64,000 bases of DNA, taken from contig NZ_LMLR01000012.1 in assembly GCF_001422645.1 (NCBI RefSeq), positions 162,451 to 226,450 on the forward strand, in the 5' to 3' direction. Shown here piece after piece: positions 24,518-34,822 of the stretch; position 1 is the first letter of the stretch; each line of letters starts with the position of its first letter. The notes beneath the pieces are model-generated. The model was not told where the DNA came from. It searched no databases and saw only the letters and a program-made list of their open reading frames with translations. Source of the stretch: Arthrobacter sp. Leaf69 (GTDB lineage: Bacteria > Actinomycetota > Actinomycetes > Actinomycetales > Micrococcaceae). The translations under genes were made by a program, and so were the position numbers.

Positions 24518-25318
24518 ATGACGTACTCCGTGAACTGCTCCATCCTCTTGACCGAACTGCCCCTCCTCGAGCGGCCCGCCGCGGCGAAGGCCGCCGGCTT
24601 TGACGCCGTCGAGTTCTGGTGGCCCTTCGCCTCATCGGTGCCCGGCGATGCCGAACTGACCCGCTTTGAGCGGGCCATCACCGATGCCGGCGTCCAGCTC
24701 GCCGGGCTCAACTTCAACGCCGGCGACATGCCGGCCGGGGACCGGGGCCTGGTGTCCTGGAAGGGCCGTTGCGCCGAGTTCAAGGACAACATCGACGCCG
24801 TCGCCGGGATCGGCGGACGGCTCGGCTGCACGTCCTTCAACGCGCTCTACGGCAACCGGCAGGACGAGCACACCCCGGAGGCGCAGGACGAGCTGGCGGT
24901 CCAGAACCTCGCCGCCGCGGCCGCCGGCGTTGCCGGCATCGGCGGCACCGTGCTGCTGGAGCCGGTCAGCGGCGCCCCGCGCTACCCGCTCCTCACGGCC
25001 GACGACGCCCTGCAGGTCATCTCCCGGGTGAAGGCGGAAACCGGTGCGGAGAACATCAGGCTCCTCGCCGATTTCTACCACCTGTCGGTCAACGGCGACG
25101 ACGTCCCCGCCGTCATTGAAAAGCACGCCAAGGACTTCGGCCACATCCAGATCGCCGACAACCCCGGCCGCGGGGCTCCCGGAACCGGTGAGCTTCCCCT
25201 CGGCGATTGGATCGCCCGCAGCCGCCAACTCGGCTACGAGGGCTACATCGGCCTCGAGTACAAGGAACCGGCGGAGACCGCCTTTGCCTGGGCCATCCGC
25301 CAGCGCGTGGCCCGCTAG
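24518..25318 (+). CDS. hyi: Hydroxypyruvate isomerase
   Basis: 266 residues of the xylose-isomerase-like TIM-barrel family to which Hyi belongs, interconverting hydroxypyruvate and tartronate semialdehyde. GFDAVEFWWPF, LNFNAGDMPAGDRGLVS, LLEPVSGAPRYPL, RLLADFYHLSVNGDD and HIQIADNPGRGAPGTGEL give the metal site and are typical. The ATG at 24518 follows GGAAAG, and an in-frame upstream ATG at 24452 would add 22 unrelated residues. It opens the glyoxylate-to-glycerate operon. Confidence 0.9.
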   Translation: MTYSVNCSILLTELPLLERPAAAKAAGFDAVEFWWPFASSVPGDAELTRFERAITDAGVQLAGLNFNAGDMPAGDRGLVSWKGRCAEFKDNIDAVAGIGGRLGCTSFNALYGNRQDEHTPEAQDELAVQNLAAAAAGVAGIGGTVLLEPVSGAPRYPLLTADDALQVISRVKAETGAENIRLLADFYHLSVNGDDVPAVIEKHAKDFGHIQIADNPGRGAPGTGELPLGDWIARSRQLGYEGYIGLEYKEPAETAFAWAIRQRVAR

Positions 25319-25387
25319 TCCCCACCCGCACCCGCACCCGCCACGCAGCACACCCGCGCTAAAAAGACTTCAGAAAAGAGAACCATC

Positions 25388-26266
25388 ATGAGCAACGTTG
25401 CAGTCATCGGACTCGGAATCATGGGCCTGCCCATGGCCATCAACCTGGTCAACGCCGGCCACACTGTCACCGGCTTCAACCGCAGCCAGGACAAAATCGA
25501 CAAGCTCGTCTCCGAAGGCGGCCGGGGCGCCACGAGCATCGCCGACGCCGTCAAGGACGCCGACGTCGTCATCACCATGGTGCCGGACTCCCCCGACGTC
25601 GAGGGAGTCGTCAGCGGGCCCGACGGCGTCTTCGCCAACGTCAAGTCCGGAGCCCTGTGGATCGACGCCAGCAGCATCCGCCCGGACGTCGCCAAGCGCC
25701 TCGCCGAGGACGCCAAGGCCGCCGGGATCCGCGCTCTGGACGCTCCGGTGTCCGGCGGCGAGCAGGGCGCCATCGACGCCGCCCTGTCCATCATGGTGGG
25801 CGGCGACGCGGCAGATTTCGAGGCCGCCCAGGATGTCCTCAACGCGGTAGGCAAGACCATCGTCCACGTCGGCCCCGCAGGCTCCGGCCAGACCGTCAAG
25901 GCAGCCAACCAGCTGATCGTCGCCGTCAATATCGAGGTCCTGGCGGAGGCCATCGCCTTCCTTGAGGCCTACGGCGTGGACACGGACGCGGCCCTGAAGG
26001 TCCTGGGCGGCGGCCTGGCCGGTTCCAAGGTCCTGGACCAGAAGGGCCAGAAGATGCTGGACCGCAACTTCGACCCCGGCTTCCGCCTGGCCCTGCACCA
26101 CAAGGACTTGGGCATCGTTACCTCGGCCGCCCGCGAAGCCAACGTCGCCGTCCCCCTCGGCGCCGTCGTCGCTCAGCTCGTTGCCGCCACCGTCAGCCAG
26201 GGCGACGGCGGACTCGACCACTCCGGACTCTTCAAGCAGGTCCTGCAGCTCTCCGGCCGGAAGTAG
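25388..26266 (+). CDS. glxR: 2-hydroxy-3-oxopropionate (tartronate semialdehyde) reductase
   Basis: A 292-residue beta-hydroxyacid dehydrogenase. It has an N-terminal Rossmann motif [12 protein letters not shown], substrate motif [11 protein letters not shown], catalytic lysine in [13 protein letters not shown] and a C-terminal [13 protein letters not shown]. It reduces tartronate semialdehyde, made by the carboligase downstream, to glycerate with NAD(P)H. The order hyi-glxR-gcl-glxK matches the allantoin/glyoxylate regulons of enterobacteria. The spacing to hyi is 69 bp and to gcl 206 bp. Confidence 0.92.
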   Translation: MSNVAVIGLGIMGLPMAINLVNAGHTVTGFNRSQDKIDKLVSEGGRGATSIADAVKDADVVITMVPDSPDVEGVVSGPDGVFANVKSGALWIDASSIRPDVAKRLAEDAKAAGIRALDAPVSGGEQGAIDAALSIMVGGDAADFEAAQDVLNAVGKTIVHVGPAGSGQTVKAANQLIVAVNIEVLAEAIAFLEAYGVDTDAALKVLGGGLAGSKVLDQKGQKMLDRNFDPGFRLALHHKDLGIVTSAAREANVAVPLGAVVAQLVAATVSQGDGGLDHSGLFKQVLQLSGRK

Positions 26267-26344
26267 CGCAGGCCGCCACTAAGCGGCCCGCCGCCCGCCG
26301 GCTGCTGCCCAGTCGTCGCCGGGCGCAACCCAACCGGCCGTCCG

Positions 26345-26412
26345 GGGGCACTTCGACACGGACACGCCGGCCGCCGTCGTGGATTACGACGCCGGCTCCC
26401 CCAAAGTGCCCC
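26345..26412. repeat. Long-spaced inverted repeat between glxR and gcl
   Basis: GGGGCACTT (26345-26353) and AAGTGCCCC (26404-26412) form a perfect 9-bp inverted repeat around 50 bases in the 206-bp gap between glxR and gcl. A small GGCCGC/GCGGCC hairpin lies just after the glxR stop. Nothing else is seen in this gap. Confidence 0.4.
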
Positions 26413-26472
26413 GCGACCGTTCGCCGGGCCTCCCTTCAGCACACCCAAAATCAGACTTTCAAGGAGCACCCC

Positions 26473-28263
<1,791 letters not shown>

Positions 28264-28266
28264 GAC

Positions 28267-29499
28267 ATGCGCGTAGTCATAGCTCCGGACAAGTTCAAGG
28301 GGTCGCTGTCCGCCCCGGACGTCGCCCGGCACGTCGAGGCCGGGCTGCAGGCGGCGACGGGCTCCAACCTTGACGTCCTCCGGATTCCGGTGGCCGACGG
28401 CGGCGAAGGGACCCTCGACGCCGCCGTCGGCTCCGGTTTCACCCGCCGCAGCGCTGTGGTCAGCGGCCCCACCGGGCAGCGGATCCGGGCGGACTTCGCG
28501 GTCCGCGGCCGGGAAGCCGTCATCGAAATGGCCGCCGCGTCCGGACTTGCCGTCCTGCCCGGCAGCCCAGCCGGGACCGGCGAAGGGGGCTCGGGCGGCC
28601 GGGCGGATTCGGCCAGCGCCAAGAGCGCTACCAGCCTCGGCACCGGGGAACTGATCCGGGCAGCGCTCGACGCCGGGTGCCGGCAGATCATCCTCGGCGT
28701 CGGCGGCAGCGCCAACACCGACGGCGGCGCCGGCGTCCTGCAGGGACTCGGCGCCAGGCTCCTCGACGCCGACGGCGCCGACCTCCCGCCCGGCGGCGCG
28801 GCCCTCGCCCGGCTGGACCGGATCGATTTCTCCGGCTTCGATTCCCGGCTGGACGGTGCCCGCTTCGTCCTGGCCAGCGACGTGGACAACCCGCTGCTCG
28901 GCGCGGAAGGCGCCCCGGCGGTTTTCGGCCCGCAGAAGGGCGCCACGGCGGAGGACGTAGCAGTCCTCGACTCGGCCCTAACCCGCTTTGTGGACGCCCT
29001 CGCAGCCGAGATCGGACCCCGGGCGCTGAAGGCCGCGGCCGCTCCAGGCGCCGGTGCCGCCGGCGGGGTGGGCTACGCGGCGATCGCGGTACTGGCCGCG
29101 ACCCGCCGGCCCGGCATCGACGTCGTACTGGAATTCACCGGGCTGGCCGACCGGCTGGCCGGCGCGGACCTGGTGATCACCGGCGAAGGCAGCCTGGATG
29201 AACAGAGCCTGCTCGGCAAAACGCCCCTGGGGGTTGCCCGGGCGGCCGCGCGGGCGGGCGTGCCGGTGGTGGCCGTCTGCGGCCGGACCACGCTGACGGC
29301 CGAGCAGCAGAAGGATTCCGGATTCCGGCAGGTCTACCCCCTGACCGCGCTGGAGGCCAAGGTAGAACTGTGTATAGCCGAAGCAGGACCCCTGCTTGAA
29401 CAAGTGGGCAAGCAGATCGGCGCGGAACTGGCGGACCTGACCCGCGCCGGCACCGCGCCGGCGGAAAGTGCCCGCACGAAGGAGCCACTCAATGTCTGA
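28267..29499 (+). CDS. glxK: Glycerate 2-kinase
   Basis: A 410-residue GarK/GlxK-type kinase that phosphorylates glycerate to 2-phosphoglycerate, delivering ureide carbon to glycolysis. It starts [52 protein letters not shown] and [17 protein letters not shown] are the conserved loops. It is about 30 residues longer than usual because of a Gly/Ser/Ala-rich insert near residues 96-121. The 3' end overlaps the allantoinase start by 8 bp. A second glycerate kinase at 47375 belongs to a different cluster. Confidence 0.9.
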   Translation: MRVVIAPDKFKGSLSAPDVARHVEAGLQAATGSNLDVLRIPVADGGEGTLDAAVGSGFTRRSAVVSGPTGQRIRADFAVRGREAVIEMAAASGLAVLPGSPAGTGEGGSGGRADSASAKSATSLGTGELIRAALDAGCRQIILGVGGSANTDGGAGVLQGLGARLLDADGADLPPGGAALARLDRIDFSGFDSRLDGARFVLASDVDNPLLGAEGAPAVFGPQKGATAEDVAVLDSALTRFVDALAAEIGPRALKAAAAPGAGAAGGVGYAAIAVLAATRRPGIDVVLEFTGLADRLAGADLVITGEGSLDEQSLLGKTPLGVARAAARAGVPVVAVCGRTTLTAEQQKDSGFRQVYPLTALEAKVELCIAEAGPLLEQVGKQIGAELADLTRAGTAPAESARTKEPLNV

Positions 29500-30835
29500 A
29501 GAAAACTTTGACCTTGTCGTCCGTGGCCGGCGCATCCTCACGACGGCCGGTATCGCGGCCCGTGAGGTGGGTGTGCGCGGCGGCAGGATCGCCGCGATCG
29601 TGCCGCTTGGCAACGGGCTCTCCGGCACGGAAGTCATTGAACTCGCCGACGACGAAACCCTGATCCCGGGCCTGGTGGACACGCACGTCCACGTCAACGA
29701 GCCCGGCCGCACCGAGTGGGAGGGATTCGCGTCCGCCACCCGCGCCGCGGCAGCCGGAGGCGTCACCACCATCATCGACATGCCGCTGAATTCCATCCCG
29801 CCCACCACCACCGTGGAAGGACTCAAGCTCAAACGCGAGGTGGCCGAGGACCAGGCGTTCGTCGACGTCGGGTTCTGGGGCGGGGCCGTGCCAGGCAACA
29901 AGGCGGAGCTGCGCGGACTCCATGACGAGGGCGTGTTCGGTTTCAAGTGCTTCCTGCTGCACTCCGGCGTGGACGAGTTCCCGCACCTGGAAGCGGACGA
30001 GATGGAAGAGGACATGGCCGAGCTCAAGTCCTTCGACTCGCTCATGATCGTCCACGCCGAGGACTCCCATGCAATCGACCGCGCGCCCCACCCGGGCGGC
30101 GACCACTACGCCACGTTCCTGGCTTCTCGCCCCCGCGGCGCCGAGAACAAGGCCATCGCCGAGGTCATTGAACGGGCCCGCTGGACCGGCGCCCGCGCCC
30201 ACATCCTGCACCTCTCGTCCTCCGACGCCCTGCCGATGATCGCCACGGCCAAGCGCGACGGCGTCCACCTCACCGTGGAGACCTGCCCGCACTACCTCAC
30301 CCTCATGGCCGAGGAAATCCCCAACGGCGCCACCGCCTACAAGTGCTGCCCGCCCATCCGCGAGGCCGCCAACCGCGAGCTGCTGTGGAAGGGCCTGGAG
30401 GACGGGACCATCGACTGCATCGTCTCCGACCACTCGCCCAGCACCCTGGACCTCAAGGACCTGGAAAACGGCGACTTTGCCGTGGCCTGGGGCGGGGTCT
30501 CGTCGCTGCAGCTGGGCCTGTCCCTGATCTGGACGGAGGCCCGGCACCGCGGCATTCCCCTGGAGCAGGTCGTGTCCTGGATGGCCGAGAAGCCGGCCGC
30601 CCTGGCCCGGCTCTCCACCAAGGGCCAGCTGGCCCTCGGGTTCGACGCGGACTTCTCGGTCTTCGCGCCCGACGAGGCCTTCGTGGTGGACGTGTCCAAG
30701 CTCAAGCACAAGAACCCCATCACGCCCTACGACGGCAAGGCGCTCTCCGGTGTGGTCCGGAGGACATTCCTGCGCGGGCATGAGATCGACGGCCAGACCC
30801 CCGGTGGAAAGCTCATCCGCCGCGGCGGCGTCTGA
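29492..30835 (+). CDS. allB: Allantoinase
   Basis: A 447-residue cyclic amidohydrolase converting allantoin to allantoate. Metal-site motifs are [18 protein letters not shown], the carbamylated lysine region [32 protein letters not shown] and IVSDHSPST. The ATG at 29492 overlaps the end of glycerate kinase and has GGAG eight bases upstream, and an upstream in-frame start at 29468 is less likely. Being last in the gcl operon, it links allantoin opening with glyoxylate disposal. The allantoate-hydrolysing enzyme needed next is absent here. Confidence 0.93.
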   Translation: MSEENFDLVVRGRRILTTAGIAAREVGVRGGRIAAIVPLGNGLSGTEVIELADDETLIPGLVDTHVHVNEPGRTEWEGFASATRAAAAGGVTTIIDMPLNSIPPTTTVEGLKLKREVAEDQAFVDVGFWGGAVPGNKAELRGLHDEGVFGFKCFLLHSGVDEFPHLEADEMEEDMAELKSFDSLMIVHAEDSHAIDRAPHPGGDHYATFLASRPRGAENKAIAEVIERARWTGARAHILHLSSSDALPMIATAKRDGVHLTVETCPHYLTLMAEEIPNGATAYKCCPPIREAANRELLWKGLEDGTIDCIVSDHSPSTLDLKDLENGDFAVAWGGVSSLQLGLSLIWTEARHRGIPLEQVVSWMAEKPAALARLSTKGQLALGFDADFSVFAPDEAFVVDVSKLKHKNPITPYDGKALSGVVRRTFLRGHEIDGQTPGGKLIRRGGV

Positions 30836-30840
30836 GGCAG

Positions 30841-31632
30841 ATGACCGTGGCAGTCCAAGTACATGCCCCGCGCGGCATATGCGCAGCGGCCCCGGCGAAG
30901 CCGACGCCCGTCACCCCGGCGCCTGTCCCGTCGGAGCGCGCCCAGGCGGGGCCGGCTCAGGCGGGTCCGGTTCAGGCGGGGCCGGTTCAGGCGGGCCCAG
31001 CCCTCAAGGCCCACGGCCTGGCGGTCTGGGTTGCGCCGGGCGGCGGACAGGACATTGATAAGGCCGTGATGGCCCGTGCCGCGGAACTGCTGCTGGCGCG
31101 CGCCCTGAAGATTGCCCCGGAGGCGGAAGTCCACGTCAGGCCCGCCGCCGGGGCTGCAACCTCCGCTGCTACCCCCCTCCCGCAGGGTGGACCGGCGGGA
31201 ACACCCGGCAGCGGAACCCGGGCGCCGTCGTCGTCCGTTCCGGAGGACTCCCCGGAAGACTTCCCGGGAGATAGCGGCGCACCCCGGCTCCCGCCGTCGG
31301 CCGGTCCGGACACCCTGGTGTCCGTAGACCTTGCCGCCGGCGAGGTGCTGCTGGACGGCCGGCCGGTGGCCCTGACCGGTGTCGAGTTCAGGCTGCTGCG
31401 CCACCTCGTGGAGAACTGCTCGCGCACCGTCAGCCGGGAGGAACTGCGGATGTTCCTCGAATCGTTCGATTCCTCCGCGGCGGCCTCGCGGTCCATCGAT
31501 GTGTACGTGGGGCGCGTGCGGCGCAAACTGCGGCGCGGGCGGCACGCGATCGCGACAGTCCGCGGCGGCGGCTACCAGTTTGTGCCCGGACCCCGGACCA
31601 AGGTGCGCGGGCCGGCGGAATACAGCATCTGA
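30841..31632 (+). CDS. Orphan OmpR-type winged-helix DNA-binding protein
   Basis: 263 residues. Residues about 165-255 form a complete Trans_reg_C winged helix (VALTGVEFRLLRHLVENCSRT, ASRSIDVYVGRVRRKLRR, TVRGGGYQFVP). The first half lacks a response-regulator receiver. It holds four QAGP repeats (DNA 30943-31002), a short predicted alpha/beta stretch (LAVWVAPGGGQDIDKAVMARAAELL) and a long Pro/Ser-rich linker. It begins 5 bp after allantoinase with GAGG upstream, so it is probably the operon's last gene. It may regulate the ureide genes, but by what signal is unknown. Similar orphan proteins are called winged-helix domain-containing in actinobacteria. Confidence 0.75.
   Translation: MTVAVQVHAPRGICAAAPAKPTPVTPAPVPSERAQAGPAQAGPVQAGPVQAGPALKAHGLAVWVAPGGGQDIDKAVMARAAELLLARALKIAPEAEVHVRPAAGAATSAATPLPQGGPAGTPGSGTRAPSSSVPEDSPEDFPGDSGAPRLPPSAGPDTLVSVDLAAGEVLLDGRPVALTGVEFRLLRHLVENCSRTVSREELRMFLESFDSSAAASRSIDVYVGRVRRKLRRGRHAIATVRGGGYQFVPGPRTKVRGPAEYSI
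30943..31002 (+). repeat. Four 15-bp in-frame repeats (QAGP)
   Basis: Four consecutive 15-bp units beginning CAGGCGGG (30943, 30958, 30973, 30988) encode QAGP plus one variable residue each. Their near identity at DNA level suggests recent slippage expansion within the linker of the winged-helix protein. Confidence 0.85.
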
Positions 31633-31701
31633 AACCGTGGTTGTGCATCAGCAAACCGCCTTTTCCCAGTCGACAGACCACACCAGACCCGAAGGATCCT
31701 T

Positions 31702-32181
31702 ATGAGCCCCAACCTGACCACCAAGCTCCAGCCCGGAACCCCCGCCCCGGAGTTCACGCTCCCGGACGCCGCGGGCCAAAAGGTGTCCCTGGCCGATTAC
31801 CGCGGCAAGAACGTCATCGTGTATTTCTACCCGCAGGCCGCCACCCCGGGCTGCACCACCGAGGCCTGCGATTTCCGCGACAGCCTGTCCTCCCTGCAGG
31901 GCTCCGGCTATGAAGTGCTGGGTGTCTCCCCCGACGGCCCCGAGGCCCTGGCCGAGTTCACGGGCGACTTCGCGCTGACGTTCCCGCTGCTCGCCGACGA
32001 GGACCACTCCGTGGCGCTGGCCTACGGCGCCTGGGGCGAGAAGCTGGTCAACGGCGAAGTCACCGAGGGCATCGTCCGGTCCACAGTGGTCCTGGATCCC
32101 GAGGGCAACGTCAAGCTGGCGCAGTACCAGGTCAAGGCGCAGGGCCACGTCGCCGCGCTGAAGGATGCCCTCGGCATCTGA
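31702..32181 (+). CDS. bcp: Bcp-type peroxiredoxin (thiol peroxidase)
   Basis: A 159-residue thioredoxin-fold peroxiredoxin of the Bcp/PrxQ class. Peroxidatic and resolving cysteines lie five residues apart in TPGCTTEACDFRD (about residues 49-54), the atypical 2-Cys arrangement. AYGAWGEK and IVRSTVVLDPEG are family motifs. It detoxifies hydrogen peroxide and organic peroxides using thioredoxin. Xanthine dehydrogenase and uricase produce peroxide, so its position just after the purine genes may be meaningful, though bcp is common everywhere. It has its own leader with AAGGA upstream. Confidence 0.92.
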   Translation: MSPNLTTKLQPGTPAPEFTLPDAAGQKVSLADYRGKNVIVYFYPQAATPGCTTEACDFRDSLSSLQGSGYEVLGVSPDGPEALAEFTGDFALTFPLLADEDHSVALAYGAWGEKLVNGEVTEGIVRSTVVLDPEGNVKLAQYQVKAQGHVAALKDALGI

Positions 32182-32220
32182 CGCCACGATGTCCGTTGCC
32201 CGGTCTCGGACAGGCGCCCC

Positions 32221-32280
32221 GATTTCGGACCGGCGCCCCGGGGATCCATGGCGCGGCGGTCCGATTTCGCCGCGCTTTTC
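32221..32280. repeat. REP-like palindrome (element B)
   Basis: Inverted TCGGACCG...CGGTCCGA arms surround GCGCCCCGGGGATCCATGGCGC, 40 bases downstream of bcp. It shares the GGATCC core and the GCGGCGGTCCGA arm with the elements at 9321 and 33374. It could also serve as the bcp transcript end. Confidence 0.6.
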
Positions 32281-32379
32281 CGACAGCGCCGCCCCGGGCC
32301 GAAGTCGCCGCGGGAAAGTTCTCCACATCCGCTGCACCGGCCGTTGCCCGGACCGTCTTGGCCGACCAGCATCTGTGGC

Positions 32380-33459
32380 ATGGACGTACCGGAACTGATT
32401 CTCAGTAGCGACCTCTCACGGCTTGGCCAGGACGCTCGGGACCTGGCCCGGAAGGCGAAGTCCGGGCAGCTCCGCCGCATCCGGCAGGGCGTCTACGTCC
32501 GGGCGCAGGACTGGGAGACGCTGACGCCGTGGGACCGGTATCCGCTCCTCATCAGGGCGGCGGCCGCCACTTTGCAGAGCCGCACGGTCTTCTGCCGCCA
32601 GTCCTCCGGCGTGCTCTGAGACATGCCGGTGCTGGGCCTTCAACATCCAGTGCACGCATGCACCTCCGACGCCGGCGGCGGACGCTCGCGTGCCGGGGTC
32701 CGCCGGCATTTCGTCGATTTGGACTCGGCCCGGATCGAGGAGCGCCACGGCCTGCTGGTCTTGGACCGCGCGCGTACAGCCTTGGACCTGGCAGCCTTCG
32801 AATCATTTGAGCAGGGCGTCGCGGTATTCGACCACGTCCTCCGGCCGCAGCCGGGCACCCTTGCACCGCTCAGCAAAGCGGAACTCGACGCCGGCGTCGA
32901 CGGTAATTACACGGCGGCTGCCGCCCGGCGGATCCGGGCCGCCCTGAGGTTTGCCGATCCCGCGTCCGGTTCCCCGGGCGAATCCGTCAGCCGTGCCATG
33001 ATGCACCGGCTTGGCTTCCGGGTTCCCCTCCTTCAGGTCGAGATCCGGGACGGGCGCGGGCTGGTGGCCATCACAGACTTTGACTGGCCCGAGGAGCGGC
33101 TGTGCGGAGAATTCGACGGCCTCGTGAAATACCGGAATCCGGAGTACCTTCGCGGCCGGACGACGGCGCGGGCGCTCACCGACGAGAAGCGCCGGGAGGA
33201 CCGGATCCGTGCCACGGGCCGGCGGGTGGTCCCCTGGACGTGGTCTGAGCTGTCCAGTCCCGCACGGTTTGCCGCTTTTTTCGGAGGCGGGCGTTCCGCG
33301 GGCGACACTCCCGTCCTGCCGTCGCTGATCCGGACACGCTTCCGGAAAACTGCTGCGGAATCAGACACACGCTCCCCGGATCCGCGCCGGGCCGGTCCGA
33401 AATCGCGGCGCGAGACGGAAAACGGCGCGGAAAACGGCGCAGCAGCAGCAGCAGCCTAA
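32380..33459 (+). pseudogene. AbiEi-antitoxin-like/DUF559-type gene interrupted by a TGA codon
   Basis: Two segments in one frame, MDVPELILSSDLSRLG... to ...FCRQSSGVL and DMPVLGLQHPVHACT... onward, are separated by a single TGA at 32617-32619. The intact family (N-terminal AbiEi-like winged helix, C-terminal restriction-like domain with DFDWPEERLCGEFDG, common in Micrococcaceae) has LWGLPVLG at this spot, so the stop most simply replaces a Trp codon. The N-part retains a DLARKAKSGQLRRIRQGVYV helix-turn-helix. The last 30 residues come from a palindromic repeat and an Ala run. Readthrough or an internal start at 32623 cannot be excluded. Confidence 0.75.
33374..33412. repeat. REP-like element C inside the 3' end of the disrupted gene
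   Basis: CCCCGGATCC followed by GGGCCGGTCCGAAATCGCGGC resembles elements A and B. It lies within the last codons of the disrupted gene and supplies its C-terminal tail, indicating insertion of the repeat at the gene's 3' end. Confidence 0.5.
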
Positions 33460-34304
33460 ACCCGGGTCCCCGCCACAATGGTGGCCGTGGAGCGGAGGCG
33501 GAGGGCGCCGTCGTGCTCGTAGCGGCCCAGCAGCCGGAAGACGTCGGAGCGGATCAGTTCCCGGGCTTCCCTGTCGGCCCGGGCCAGGCCCACCGCCACG
33601 GTGGTCGCAATATCGGTCATGAACTCCCAATAGAGCTCCGGTGAGTCCTGGACCAGGTCCGTGCTGACCTTCCGCTCGCTGACGTCGACCAGGCCGGCGT
33701 CCCTGAACATCCGGGTCATAAAACCCTGCGCGGCGCAACGGAACAGGCCGGGCGTGCCCGCCGGAGGTACCGGCAGTTCGGTATGGCGGGCGATCGTGCC
33801 GAGGATCAGGCTGGCCCACGGGTTCTCGGCGGCGCGGCTCCAGACGGCGGCGCTGATCCGGGCGCCCGGTTTGGCCACGCGTACCATTTCGCCCACGGCG
33901 GTGGACATCCTGGGGAAGAACATCAGGCCGAAGCGGCAGAGGACCGCATCGAAAGATGCGTCGTCGAACGGCAGGGCGGCGGCGTCGCCGACGGCGGTCT
34001 CCACGTTGGCCAGACCGCGGGCCGCAGCCTTCTCCGCGGCCACCCGCAGCATCCCCTCGGAGATGTCCAGCAGGGCGACGCTTCCGCGGGGAACGAGGGC
34101 GGCGGCGGTCAGGCCCGGCTCTCCGGTTCCGGCCGCGACGTCGAGTACCGCCGAGTCCGGTCGGAGCCACGCCTCCTCGATGACGGCGTCGCCAAAGGAT
34201 GCGTGCCAGTCCATCACTTCGGCGTCCCATTTCCGCCAGCCTGCGGAGAACTCGTCCCAGGTGCTGCGCTGCTGGTCCCTGATCTGCTCCGCTGAGGCTG
34301 ACAT
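33456..34304 (-). CDS. Class I SAM-dependent methyltransferase
   Basis: 282 residues from the ATG at 34304, which has AAGGAG five bases upstream (an in-frame start at 34337 is less good). The SAM-binding fold is clear: VLDVAAGTGEPGL (motif I), ALLDISEGML, VGDAAALPFDDASFDAVLCRFGLMFF (motifs II-III). The protein resembles UbiE/MenG-type or small-molecule methyltransferases. The substrate is unknown. It converges with and overlaps the disrupted AbiEi-like gene by 4 bp, which suggests the latter's end is tightly packed. Confidence 0.8.
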   Translation of the reverse strand: MSASAEQIRDQQRSTWDEFSAGWRKWDAEVMDWHASFGDAVIEEAWLRPDSAVLDVAAGTGEPGLTAAALVPRGSVALLDISEGMLRVAAEKAAARGLANVETAVGDAAALPFDDASFDAVLCRFGLMFFPRMSTAVGEMVRVAKPGARISAAVWSRAAENPWASLILGTIARHTELPVPPAGTPGLFRCAAQGFMTRMFRDAGLVDVSERKVSTDLVQDSPELYWEFMTDIATTVAVGLARADREARELIRSDVFRLLGRYEHDGALRLRSTATIVAGTRV

Positions 34305-34400
34305 GGCGCTCCTTGGCTGTTCCTTGCCCTCCCCCACCCCTTAGTGTGCTCCCCCGCCCCGGGCCGAGGCAATGGTTCCAGTGGCAGTAGGCTTAACGGC

Positions 34401-34745
34401 ATGTCTACCCCCGAAAACCCCGGCACCCCAGACGAGCAGCACGTCCCCGAACGGCGCGAAATCACCGTGCGCCGGGCGCCGAAGTACGTGCCATTCCTGG
34501 TCCTGGGCGGGCTTGTGGGCTTCGTCGTGGCCGCGTTCCTCGCCTACGGCCTCCCGGGCGACGAAAGTTACGACGCCAGCGCCGTCTTCGGCTTCTTTAT
34601 GATCATGTGCGGCGCCGGAGGCGTCATATTGGGTGGCACTGTTGCGCTCATCCTGGACCGGCTGAGCGTCCGCCGGGCCAAGCGCGCCGTCGTCGAATCC
34701 GTCCCGGATTCCGTTCCCGACACCGAGGACCAGCAGGGGGCCTAA
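34401..34745 (+). CDS. Two-helix membrane protein of unknown function
   Basis: 114 residues: a charged cytosolic N-terminus with RREITVRRAPKYVPF, TM1 FLVLGGLVGFVVAAFLAYGL, a short external loop, TM2 FGFFMIMCGAGGVILGGTVA and a basic-acidic tail. Proteins of this pattern immediately upstream of purF are common in Arthrobacter relatives. No function is known to me. TAGGCT (34388-34393) seven bases before ATG points to a leaderless transcript. Confidence 0.7.
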   Translation: MSTPENPGTPDEQHVPERREITVRRAPKYVPFLVLGGLVGFVVAAFLAYGLPGDESYDASAVFGFFMIMCGAGGVILGGTVALILDRLSVRRAKRAVVESVPDSVPDTEDQQGA

Positions 34746-34822
34746 GGGCTGCAGGTCAAACGCTGCAGGTCATAAACCGGCCGCCGGGAAAGTCCTAGCG
34801 CACAACGTGAGATAATCGACCA

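Noticed and set aside
32380-33459. Treating the AbiEi-like gene as part of an active toxin-antitoxin pair.
   Set aside because: No AbiEii-type nucleotidyltransferase toxin is adjacent and the gene carries an internal stop.
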